Assembly (NCBI GenBank): GCA_017472305.1
Contig: JAFUQP010000019.1
Coordinates: 1-64,000, forward strand
Source: Clostridia bacterium
GTDB lineage: Bacteria > Bacillota > Clostridia > Oscillospirales > CAG-272
Reading direction: 5' to 3'
DNA: 64,000 bases
The translations under genes were made by a program, and so were the position numbers. The notes below the pieces were generated by a model. That model was not told the DNA's origin. It saw only the letters and a program-made list of their open reading frames with translations, and made no database searches. Positions 33,315-41,900 of this stretch are shown here, piece by piece (the first letter of the stretch is position 1; each line of letters opens with the position of its first letter).

Positions 33315-36004
33315 TTTGCTCCTCCCTTTGCGCGTTTTTTACCGAAGAAGCTGACGATGTCGCTCCACTTAAGCTTCCTTATTATTATATCGACGATATA
33401 TAGCACCGCCGAAAGAATCATAAGAGGTACGGTGAAGTACATCTCGTAGGTTGCGACCTCGCGCTCGTCGTTCTCGAGCGAGGGAAGCCGTCCCTCGTTT
33501 ACCGTTCCGCGGTTTCTGATTGCCGCGTGAAGCTCCGAGGGGTCAAAGCTTGCGAAGCTGTCATACTCGGGTGAATAGGACACGTTATGCACAAGCTCCG
33601 AGGTATAAGACCTTTCTCCGTAGGAATATGTAATCTCGATTACGTACTTACCTATTCCGTCGGCTCTGTATCTGTGAGAATACTTCTCGGAGTCGAAGGT
33701 CAGAGTGTACTCCGACACAGCTCCTGTGGGTGAGGTGACCTTAAGAATCATAGTCGCCTTGGGGTTCAGAGTCGTCGGGATTATTTCAACGTAGGAATAG
33801 GTTCCGTCAAACTCGGTGGTTACAGTGTAGGGATAGGCTATTCTCTCGTCGGGGATATTCTCGGTCAAAACGTTGCCGAGGAATATATCTCCCGCACTGC
33901 CGACAAAGTCAGCAGTCCACTCGCCCGAGAGGCTGCTCATAAAGCTTGATACCCTGCCCTCTCCGTAATTCCAATAGGAATAGAGGGGAGCCTTTATAAC
34001 CGTGTCGGCATTCTTCTCGTAATCTACCGAGAGGGGAGTTGTGGCGCTCGCCTTTGCCTTTGCGTATGCATAGCCGTAAATATCGGGAAGAGCCGCAACG
34101 CCCGATAGCACGGGGTCCTGTCTTTTGTCGATATTTATCGCGGTTTTGCCGAGAATAACAGACTCGGTGACGTCATCGGCAATCTCAGAGAACATAAGCT
34201 CCTCGAGTGCCTCCTCGCTGTCAAGGAAGTAATACTCACCGCCGCCTGCCGAGGCAATATCGCGAAGTGTTTCGGTACCCTCCTTCTCGGAGTTGTAGGG
34301 GTTTATAACCGAAGTCTTGACGTTCAGCCTTTCAAAGAGGTCGGTGGCAACGTCGGTCGGCTTATCGGATTCATAGGTGTAGGACATTCCGTCGCTTATC
34401 AGCATTATCTGCTTCTCTTCATAAGGAAGCGCCTCTATAAGCTCGCCCGCCTTGTCAAGAGCAGTACCGATAACCGTGCCCTGATAGGGACGAATGCCGT
34501 TTATAAGCCTCTTTACGTCCTCGCGGTTCTTTACTCTCGTTGGGGCTTGGAGCACGTTTATCTCGCCCCAGAAGTTAACTACCGTTACGTAGTCGTTATC
34601 CGAAAGAATGTCAAGCAGCCTGCACGCCGCCTGCTTTGCGATAATCAGCCTCGATGCCTGGTCCATACTGAGTGAGGAGTCGATAACTATAGCGTAAAGC
34701 TTCGGGTCCTGGTCGCTGTTGCCGAAGCGCACGGGCAGCATATTTTCAAGCTGCTTGAGTACGTCCTCGGTCTTGTTCTGTATTTTAAGGTCGCCGACGG
34801 TAACGAGGCTCTTGCCGAACTTTGATACCGCGGTGTCAATCGCGCCTATGAAGGCTGTGTAGTTGTTTATCTCACGTACGTCGAGGCTCGATAGCATTAT
34901 CTCGTCGTACTCAATAAGCTCCTCAACGCTCGAGGGAATAAGAACGCCCGACTGCTCCTTGCCCTCGCTCGGAACGAAGGTGTAGCTCATCTTGCCCGCG
35001 CGGCGTCTGCCGACGTAGGCGTCAAGCACCGCCTCCTCGCCGTATAGCGCCTTCGCGCGCTCGAGGTCATCTCTGTCGTCGGTTATGAGGAGCACACGCA
35101 CCTCGCCCTCGACGCTCTGGGTGAAGCTGTAGGAATTGTTATGGCTCGAGAGGTCGCCCTCGGCAGCTATCTTAACCTCGTAGTCATATTCACCCGAGGT
35201 GTCGGTAGGTAAACTAAAGTTTACAATATTGAAGCCGTTAACAAGCTCTACCGCCTGATTGTCAAGAAGCTCGCCGTTTCTGTATATTGAGGCGATAGCC
35301 TCGGTTTCATAGCTTGCTCGGACGAGCACGTCGGCAGATGCCTCGTGATTTTTGTAGGTTGCGGGGGTGAAGCCCACGTCGGAAATCTGCACCTCGGAAA
35401 CGTCTGCCGAGAGGTTATTGTCAACGTATATCGCGTCAACGTATATTCCCTCGGAGTAGAGTGCCTCTATAGAGGTGATAAGTCTGCCTCTGCCGTCGGT
35501 GTCGGTTTCCTTACCGTCGCTGATTATGATTATGCGCTTTATCGTGTCCTCGCTAAAGAGGGTTGCCGTGTAATCCAGCGCCGAGGAAAGGTCGGTCGCG
35601 CTATCGTCAATTCCCGAGTCCTTCACTGTGGAAAGCTCGCCGCCAAGCTCGGTAATAATCTTGAAGTCCTTACCGAAGGCAACGACACCGAGGCTCGAGT
35701 TGTTCGGCAGGTTTTCCTCAATCTCGGAAATATACCCGTCAACCTCGTCGAGGGTGCGGTTTGATGAATAGGAAACGTCGGCTACGACGTAAACCTCGGT
35801 TTTTGTGATAACGGTGGTCATTCTCATACCCGCAAGGGCAAGCGATGCGAGCAGCACTATGAGAATATGCAGGACGAGCGATACCGTCGTCGCACGCGTT
35901 CTGTTCTCGTGTCTTATGGCGACAAGGTGGGGGACTGTCACCAGAAGAAGGAGAGGAATTATTACGAGAAGTAAGAGCGGATTATCGAAGCTGATATTTA
36001 TCAT
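33311..36004 (-). CDS. Membrane protein with two VWA domains (BatA/BatB-like)
   Basis: About 897 residues from ATG 36004. Two membrane segments lie at the N-terminus (NPLLLLVIIPLLLLVTVP and LHILIVLLASLALAG). A first VWA domain follows, with metal motif VADVSYSS near residue 75, and a beta region comes after it. A glutamine-amidotransferase-like domain interrupted by a second VWA with VIDSSLSMD near 435 comes next. A final membrane segment near 860 precedes a basic tail. Both DxSxS MIDAS motifs are intact. VWA proteins of this type pair with MoxR AAA+ ATPases as co-chaperones. It overlaps the upstream gene by 23 bases and the downstream lipoprotein start by 4. Confidence 0.88.
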   Translation of the reverse strand: MINISFDNPLLLLVIIPLLLLVTVPHLVAIRHENRTRATTVSLVLHILIVLLASLALAGMRMTTVITKTEVYVVADVSYSSNRTLDEVDGYISEIEENLPNNSSLGVVAFGKDFKIITELGGELSTVKDSGIDDSATDLSSALDYTATLFSEDTIKRIIIISDGKETDTDGRGRLITSIEALYSEGIYVDAIYVDNNLSADVSEVQISDVGFTPATYKNHEASADVLVRASYETEAIASIYRNGELLDNQAVELVNGFNIVNFSLPTDTSGEYDYEVKIAAEGDLSSHNNSYSFTQSVEGEVRVLLITDDRDDLERAKALYGEEAVLDAYVGRRRAGKMSYTFVPSEGKEQSGVLIPSSVEELIEYDEIMLSSLDVREINNYTAFIGAIDTAVSKFGKSLVTVGDLKIQNKTEDVLKQLENMLPVRFGNSDQDPKLYAIVIDSSLSMDQASRLIIAKQAACRLLDILSDNDYVTVVNFWGEINVLQAPTRVKNREDVKRLINGIRPYQGTVIGTALDKAGELIEALPYEEKQIMLISDGMSYTYESDKPTDVATDLFERLNVKTSVINPYNSEKEGTETLRDIASAGGGEYYFLDSEEALEELMFSEIADDVTESVILGKTAINIDKRQDPVLSGVAALPDIYGYAYAKAKASATTPLSVDYEKNADTVIKAPLYSYWNYGEGRVSSFMSSLSGEWTADFVGSAGDIFLGNVLTENIPDERIAYPYTVTTEFDGTYSYVEIIPTTLNPKATMILKVTSPTGAVSEYTLTFDSEKYSHRYRADGIGKYVIEITYSYGERSYTSELVHNVSYSPEYDSFASFDPSELHAAIRNRGTVNEGRLPSLENDEREVATYEMYFTVPLMILSAVLYIVDIIIRKLKWSDIVSFFGKKRAKGGAK

Positions 36005-37826
36005 AGCAGTACACCATCCAATCCGCCGTGAATAGAAGCGCAAGCGCAATAAAGAGCGCAGTCAGCGCATCGTATTTTCCGTCAAAGCCGCCGCCCCCCG
36101 GCTCGCCGACGAGCATAACCCCCTCACCCGTAGGTGCGGGAATACATTCCGCATCGGTCATAGACGAATAAATATTAAATTGCCTCGGTGAGCCCGCGAC
36201 CGTCACGGTCACGGTATATACGCCGACCTCGTCAAGCGCTACGGTGGCGCTCGCTGAATCGGTATTCAGGTAAGAGATAACGCCGCGCGGGCTCTCTACC
36301 CTTATGCTGTCGCAGTTGGCTACGACGTTTATTTCTGCCTCCTCACCGCACTCGTACGAGGTCCTGTCTATCATCTCGGGGAAGGAATAATCCACGAGAT
36401 TCGAGATAAGCGCCATATAGTCGTAGAGGAGAGGGAAATTCGAGTTATGAAGGTCGAATGCAAGCGTTACCTGTCGGTTGCCGCCCGAGTTCGAGCCTGC
36501 GAAAATTACGGGGTTGCCCTTATACGAGTAGAGCGTTGTAAAGCTGCGGTAATAGGCGCACTTTACGTATTTGGTTACGTGAATTTCATCTCCGCGAAGC
36601 TCAGAGAGAAGCGCCTTTGTGGCACTTGACGACGAGCCCGATTTCTCGAGAACTGCCGACGAGGAGAAGGAAACCTCTCCCTGAACGCTGAAGCCTGCGC
36701 CCTCGGTGCTTCCCTGGGGATTTACAAGCCAGATTGCGCCGTCGCGCGGCAGGCTCTCGGGCGTGCAGCTGTCGAACACGTACAGACCGTAGCCCGTCTG
36801 TCCCGAATACTCATCGGGAGAAAGCACGTCAATTTTCGCGCTGATTGCCTCAGAGAGAGCCGATTCGATAAAGAAGGGACGCTCACTGACGATAAGCGTA
36901 TTATAAGAGCTCTCGCTCCTTACGTCGTAAAGAAGGTATTCGTTGTCAAGAGCCAGTCCGTCCTCGCCGTCAAGCGCAACGCGAATAGAGGAAAAGCTGC
37001 CCGAGGAGCACTCTAGAACGAATGGGGTAAGCTCCCCTGCCGAGAGGCTGAGCACCTCTACAGCCGACTCGGAGTCCGAGCCGTCAAGATACATTCTGAC
37101 GCTTACCGCTCTATCTTCGGTATGCGAAATAACGTTTCCGCTTACCGTAAGCTTACCTGACGAGCGGTGATAGACAACGTCAAGAAGCGAGGTATTCTTC
37201 TCGCCTACGGCAACGTTCTCTACCCTGATGCCATTTGCGCCCGAATAGTCGGTGTCGGTCAGAAGATATGTAAGGGCTCCGCGGTTCTCGTCAAAATAGC
37301 CCTGTGCCGTGCCGAGCGCATCGGTATAATCTGCCGTACGGTAGTCTGCCGAGAGGTCGGAGAGCAGAAGCAGCGCTCTATCCTTGTCGTCAAGCCTCTC
37401 GTATACCACGTTCGTGGTGTTACCAACCGAAATAAGCGAATAAACGCTGCCGTCTGCCGATTCCCCGATAAGCTCGCCTATACGTCTCTTTGCGCGCTCG
37501 AAGCGGCTCTCGCCGTCCGACTCAAAGTGCATGCTTCCCGAGCCGTCGAGAACGAACACGTACTCGTTCGCCGAATCGGGAACCGTAATCACAGGGTGAG
37601 CTATAAGGAGAGATATCGCCGTAACGCACAGAAGCTGCAGAATAAGGCTTATCATTCCAGCGAGCATGCTCGGCCGCCTCTTTCTCTTGAGAAAGCGCTC
37701 GCTAAGACTCCAGAGATAGGTAGAAGAAACCGTCTGCTCGGTGTATTTACTTTTGATAATATAAATGAATACCAGAATCGGAATTCCGATAAGTCCGAGT
37801 AATCCCAAAGGATATAAGAAGGTCAC
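35982..37826 (-). CDS. BatA-type VWA membrane protein
   Basis: The 614-residue protein starts with GTG overlapping the previous stop (GTGA). Residues 1-90 are the BatA N-terminal domain with two membrane segments (FLYPLGLLGLIGIPILVFIYI and LILQLLCVTAISLLIAHP). The VWA domain starts near 93 with VFVLDGSGSMHFES, an intact MIDAS DxSxS. A beta-rich extracellular or periplasmic-side region and a C-terminal membrane segment (LTALFIALALLFTADWM) follow. It forms part of the MoxR-DUF58-VWA operon and is expected at the membrane as a scaffold for the MoxR ATPase. Confidence 0.9.
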   Translation of the reverse strand: MTFLYPLGLLGLIGIPILVFIYIIKSKYTEQTVSSTYLWSLSERFLKRKRRPSMLAGMISLILQLLCVTAISLLIAHPVITVPDSANEYVFVLDGSGSMHFESDGESRFERAKRRIGELIGESADGSVYSLISVGNTTNVVYERLDDKDRALLLLSDLSADYRTADYTDALGTAQGYFDENRGALTYLLTDTDYSGANGIRVENVAVGEKNTSLLDVVYHRSSGKLTVSGNVISHTEDRAVSVRMYLDGSDSESAVEVLSLSAGELTPFVLECSSGSFSSIRVALDGEDGLALDNEYLLYDVRSESSYNTLIVSERPFFIESALSEAISAKIDVLSPDEYSGQTGYGLYVFDSCTPESLPRDGAIWLVNPQGSTEGAGFSVQGEVSFSSSAVLEKSGSSSSATKALLSELRGDEIHVTKYVKCAYYRSFTTLYSYKGNPVIFAGSNSGGNRQVTLAFDLHNSNFPLLYDYMALISNLVDYSFPEMIDRTSYECGEEAEINVVANCDSIRVESPRGVISYLNTDSASATVALDEVGVYTVTVTVAGSPRQFNIYSSMTDAECIPAPTGEGVMLVGEPGGGGFDGKYDALTALFIALALLFTADWMVYCYDKYQLR

Positions 37827-38707
37827 TTCAATACCCCCACGTTTGCCATTTTTCCAAATAATACCTCGCCGAGTGTATCCTCGGCAGATGCGAGAATATA
37901 GCTGCCGCCGCGCGACTGCGCCGCACGGTTAATACGCTCGGTCGCATAGACGAGCGCCTCTTTGTATGCCTTCGCTACAGCGCGGTCTATATTCTTTCTG
38001 TAGCTCTTAGACTGCACCTCGGAGTCGAAGAAATGAACTCTGCCGCGAGAGAGAGGAAGAAGCTCCTCACGCGAAAGCACCTGAATACAGAATATATCGC
38101 GCTTCTTGTCGGCGAGAGTGTTTATTGCCGTTTCGTAATCGGCATCGGTAAGAAAGTCGGAGATTATCACCGACATTCCGTCGCCGTATCCGACATTCGA
38201 CGGAGCTATCGCGTCGCTGATAAGGCTCTCGCCGTCAAAGACTATTCCCGAGAGCTTACCTATTTCGGAAAGATATGCTTCCTTTCCGACCATACCCGAG
38301 ATTACAGGCTCAAGCCTTCCGCCCTTGATGGCATAGACCGATACCTTATCCATCTCGCACACCGATATATACGCAAGAGCTGCGGCAATCCTCAGCGCCT
38401 GCACGTCCTTGCCAACGTCGCCGTAGGACATAGAGCGGCTCGCGTCTATGTATATTCTCGTGTGCATCTGCCTCTCGTCGAGGTAGAGCTTCAGGTAAAG
38501 CTTATCAAAGCGCGCGTAGGCGTTCCAGTCAATCTTGGTGACGTCGTCGCCGTCGGCATAGTCGCGGTAATCGGCAAACTCGGGAGAGGAGCCGAAGCTC
38601 TTACTCTTTCGGTTGCCGCCGAACATACCTGCAACGTTGTTTTTTATTACAGACTCGAGAAGCTCAAGCTCCGAGAGAAGCTCCTCGGTTATCTCAAATT
38701 TGCCCAT
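37823..38707 (-). CDS. DUF58 domain protein
   Basis: The 294-residue protein has the DUF58 signature FADYRDYADGDDVTKIDWNAYARFDKLYLKLY near residues 45-76 (shown here only as a landmark) and a VWA-like fold, with RIYIDASRSMSYGD near 88 carrying a DxSxS-type metal motif. DUF58 proteins almost always travel with MoxR ATPases. It has no membrane segment. The ATG shares a base with the moxR stop (TAATG), and the stop overlaps the next start. Confidence 0.92.
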   Translation of the reverse strand: MGKFEITEELLSELELLESVIKNNVAGMFGGNRKSKSFGSSPEFADYRDYADGDDVTKIDWNAYARFDKLYLKLYLDERQMHTRIYIDASRSMSYGDVGKDVQALRIAAALAYISVCEMDKVSVYAIKGGRLEPVISGMVGKEAYLSEIGKLSGIVFDGESLISDAIAPSNVGYGDGMSVIISDFLTDADYETAINTLADKKRDIFCIQVLSREELLPLSRGRVHFFDSEVQSKSYRKNIDRAVAKAYKEALVYATERINRAAQSRGGSYILASAEDTLGEVLFGKMANVGVLK

Positions 38708-39714
38708 TACTTCTTCTTAGTCTCGGAAACTATCATATCAATTACGTCGTCTACCGTGCGTCCGTCGTTTACAGCGGTGTAATTAAGCTTGATTCTATGA
38801 CGGAGAACGGGACGGGCGAGAGCATCTATATCGGCGTAGGAAACGTTGAAGGCGCCGTTCATAAGCGCACGCACCTTTGCCGCGGTAACTATTGCCTGTG
38901 CCGCACGGGGAGATGCTCCGTACTTAACGTACTTTTTGGTAGCCGCGGGAGAGGAGTCAAGCTCGGGGTGAGTGCCCGACACGAGTCTTACCGCGTAATC
39001 GAGAATTTCGTCGATAACGGGAACGCTGGAAGCAAGAGCGCGCATCTCGAGAATCGTTTTGCCGTCAAGAACCGCAGAGGCGGTCTCCGCCATAGTAACC
39101 TGCGTCATCTTAACGATATCAACAAGCTCGCTTGCCGCGGGGAATTTCATTATAAGCTTGAACATAAAGCGGTCCATCTGCGCCTCGGGAAGAGGATACG
39201 TACCGTCCTGCTCTATCGGGTTCTCGGTAGCGAGAACGAAGAAGGGCTCGTCTAAAACGTAGCTCTGATTCGCAACCGTCACCTTATGCTCCTGCATTAC
39301 CTCAAGCATTGCAGACTGCGTCTTGGGGGTTGCGCGGTTAATCTCGTCGGCAAGGACAAGGCTCGAGAAAATCGGGCCCTTGCGGAATACGTTCACCATA
39401 TTTCCCGAGGCGTCCTTCTTTACCACAACGGTACCGGTAACGTCCGAGGGCATAAGGTCGGGGGTAAACTGAATTCTCGAGAAGGGGAGCGAAAGCACTC
39501 TTCCGAGAGAGCGCACAAGACGTGTTTTACCAACTCCGGGAACGCCCTCAAGAAGCACGTTACCGCCTGCAATGATAGCGGTTATAACGTTGTCGATAAT
39601 GTCGCTCTGACCTACCACGTCACGGGCAAGCTCAGCTCTTACTCTTGCTATCGCCTCGCCGAACTCCTTGACTCTTACGTTTTCCGAAGCCTTTGTGTTA
39701 TTCTGTATATCCAT
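38707..39714 (-). CDS. MoxR-family AAA+ ATPase
   Basis: The 335-residue AAA+ ATPase has Walker A EGVPGVGKTRL near residue 55, the Walker B LVLADEINRATPKTQSA near 122, sensor FFVLATENPIEQDGTYPL near 158 and the C-terminal lid with GASPRAAQAI. MoxR ATPases act with VWA proteins in folding, metal insertion or activation of client enzymes. ATG 39714 is chosen, with a GAGAGG site; the open frame begins six codons earlier at a TTG. Confidence 0.95.
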   Translation of the reverse strand: MDIQNNTKASENVRVKEFGEAIARVRAELARDVVGQSDIIDNVITAIIAGGNVLLEGVPGVGKTRLVRSLGRVLSLPFSRIQFTPDLMPSDVTGTVVVKKDASGNMVNVFRKGPIFSSLVLADEINRATPKTQSAMLEVMQEHKVTVANQSYVLDEPFFVLATENPIEQDGTYPLPEAQMDRFMFKLIMKFPAASELVDIVKMTQVTMAETASAVLDGKTILEMRALASSVPVIDEILDYAVRLVSGTHPELDSSPAATKKYVKYGASPRAAQAIVTAAKVRALMNGAFNVSYADIDALARPVLRHRIKLNYTAVNDGRTVDDVIDMIVSETKKK

Positions 39715-39738
39715 TTTCTCTGAACCTCTCAAATTCTC

Positions 39739-41169
39739 TTATTTATCGCCGTTATAGAGCGCCGCAAAATACGCGCTTACGAGCTCCTCAAGCTCCTCGG
39801 GAACGTTGTCGTCCATAAAGTGCTCGGAAACCTTGGCAAAATATCTGTCAATAACCTCACCGTAGGTGAGATACTCTCCGCTCTCGGGGTCGTATACGGT
39901 ATCGTCACTTCCGTAAACCATATCGCCGCTTCCAAGACCGCCCGAGTTAAGCTCTTCGTCACTGTCCTCACCGTCATAGCCACCGTCAGAGCCGCCTGCG
40001 CCTGCATCCTTCGGGCGCTCGCTTGCCGGAAGCTCATCCTCGGTGATGCCGAATATCTGCAAAAGCCTTCTGACAACAGTGTTCCTGACGCCCTCGTTCG
40101 TGCTTTCGGCAAGAAGCGCCGTGCTTACAGTGTCCTTTGCGTGTCCTATTGCCACCTTCACAGCCTCGGTGAGCTCGGTCTCGGAGAAGGTAGCCTCGGA
40201 ATCGGCTATAGCGTCAAGCTCATCGGCAAATGCAAGAAGCGCAAGATAAAGCGCGCCGTCGGTCCTCGCACCCGAGCCGGTGAGAGCCGAGCCTACCGAT
40301 GAGGCAATAGCCGCCGCCTGCGAATATGCCACGTCACCCGAGAGTGCCTTTTCTATCGCATCAAGCTCCTCTCCGACGAGCGTGCCGCGAAGCGATGCAA
40401 CCGCAGCACCGAGCCGAATTACGGCAGGATTTACGGTATTTCTCATTTTTTCGCCTATGAGGTCGTATTCGTTGTGGTCGTTGATTTCCTTATTTACGGC
40501 GGTTACCGTGGAAATCACCGCGTTCTTCATTGCGCTGACCTTCTTTACCGACTTAAGCGTAAGAAGCAGCGACCGAAGCTCCTCTACAACCCCGGCCTTC
40601 GGGGACTCGTGAAGCGCAGATGCCTCAACCGTTTCAATAAGGTCGAGCAGCGCCTGCTCCTGCCAGGTGGAGAGGTTGAAATCGGGGTCGGTAACGGGGG
40701 GCTCGCCTCCGTCCTCGGTATGTACGGGAAGAAAAATTGCCACGAGTACAAGCGCCGCAGCAATTATCGGTGCTACGAGGTGGAGAAGAAGCCTCGGCGA
40801 AGCTCCCTTCGCTCTGACCGCCGCCCCAAGACGCTTGTCAGCGTCCTCTCGCTGAGCCTTATGTATTTCGCCGTCAGCACCGCTGAAGGCTATCATCGTA
40901 CGGACTCTCTCGCCGAGCCCGAATTTTTCATCGTAATATTTGGCAAGGCGGCGCTCCGTCGGGAATCGCAGGACGGTATAGAAAGCAAACACCGCCAGAA
41001 GCACTCCGACAGAGGCGACCAGAATCCTGCCACCGTCAACCTCACGGACGGTCAGCTTCTGTACTATGGCAACGAGCGAGCCGGTAACGGCTCCTGTGGA
41101 AAGCCCGAGAAGCAACGCCCCGAGAAGAACGAGCAAGCTACGCCTCGCCTTCAGTTTTTTAAACTGCAT
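39739..41169 (-). CDS. DUF4175-like membrane protein, first gene of the MoxR operon
   Basis: The 476-residue protein has three membrane segments: about 12-32, 44-65 and 130-150. Between the second and third lies LAKYYDEKFGLGERVRTMIAF, a pattern known from DUF4175-type proteins. A long helical region (160-390) and an acidic Gly/Asp-rich C-terminal part (400-450) follow. Start 41169 follows GAAAGGG; the earlier in-frame GTG lacks a site. Twenty-four bases separate it from moxR. Its helical, extracytoplasmic or cytosolic bulk could bind the operon's client. The family link is tentative. Confidence 0.72.
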   Translation of the reverse strand: MQFKKLKARRSLLVLLGALLLGLSTGAVTGSLVAIVQKLTVREVDGGRILVASVGVLLAVFAFYTVLRFPTERRLAKYYDEKFGLGERVRTMIAFSGADGEIHKAQREDADKRLGAAVRAKGASPRLLLHLVAPIIAAALVLVAIFLPVHTEDGGEPPVTDPDFNLSTWQEQALLDLIETVEASALHESPKAGVVEELRSLLLTLKSVKKVSAMKNAVISTVTAVNKEINDHNEYDLIGEKMRNTVNPAVIRLGAAVASLRGTLVGEELDAIEKALSGDVAYSQAAAIASSVGSALTGSGARTDGALYLALLAFADELDAIADSEATFSETELTEAVKVAIGHAKDTVSTALLAESTNEGVRNTVVRRLLQIFGITEDELPASERPKDAGAGGSDGGYDGEDSDEELNSGGLGSGDMVYGSDDTVYDPESGEYLTYGEVIDRYFAKVSEHFMDDNVPEELEELVSAYFAALYNGDK

Positions 41170-41238
41170 TGAATAAGCCCTTTCAAAATAACCTATCACG
41201 AATTAAAATATTTAACGCGCTAGGTGTAATTCTTAATA

Positions 41239-41267
41239 ATTATACTCCTATATTAATAAAAAGTCAA
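41239..41267 (-). promoter_or_regulatory. MoxR-VWA operon promoter
   Basis: Minus strand TTGACT, 17 bases, TATAAT. It gives a leader of about 65 bases. The 41270-41725 stretch beyond holds only a doubtful frame at 41319-41693. Confidence 0.8.
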
Positions 41268-41726
41268 TACCAAACTATCATAATTTGTTAAATTTTGTAT
41301 TCACAAGGGTATAATATGTCAATAAAAAAGCCGAGAATCGCTGAAAAAAGCAAGGGGGGCGCACAGAGTTAAAAACGGTTTGCTATAGCTGAAAATTCGT
41401 TCAATATTCCCCGTTCTTCTCACTGTTTTTTCATTCGATACTGACAGCCGGTCAAACGGATTAAGGTCGTAAAAGTGCTGTTTTTGTAAATCAGAGTTGT
41501 CAAAATAGCGCGGTTTTTCTGTTATGTCACAACTGCGACGAAGCTTTCTATCCGTTCGCCATACAGGCTCCGTGCTTGCGGTTATCTGCTTACGCCCCGC
41601 CGATGTCGGAGATAAGCAAAATTCGTTCACGGCATCAACGGCACCGTATATGTCAAATTTGTCAACAGAAGATATTTTAGGCAAAAGTAACAAATAAGAC
41701 TTAATAATATTTTACATACCCAAATC

Positions 41727-41755
41727 TTGACTTTCCTTTTTTGCGCGTGTATAAT
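41727..41755 (+). promoter_or_regulatory. Promoter of the 1662-residue lipoprotein gene
   Basis: TTGACT, 17 bases, TATAAT on the plus strand, about 140 bases before the start; the long leader is AT-rich. Confidence 0.75.
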
Positions 41756-41900
41756 ATATTTGCACATATATCAAATTCGTCTTATATATTTTTATTTCGG
41801 ATTGTATTAAATTGATAATTGTGTCAAGGTTGATACAATCATTTATAGTATTTGTTAAAAATTATACTTTCGTATTATTTCTATGGAAAGGAATAGTAAT

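Noticed and set aside
41319-41693. 124-codon open frame on the minus strand upstream of the giant lipoprotein gene
   Set aside because: It starts only with TTG, has no ribosome binding site, no recognisable domain, and lies in a promoter-containing gap; probably chance, though the stretch is less AT-rich than its surroundings.
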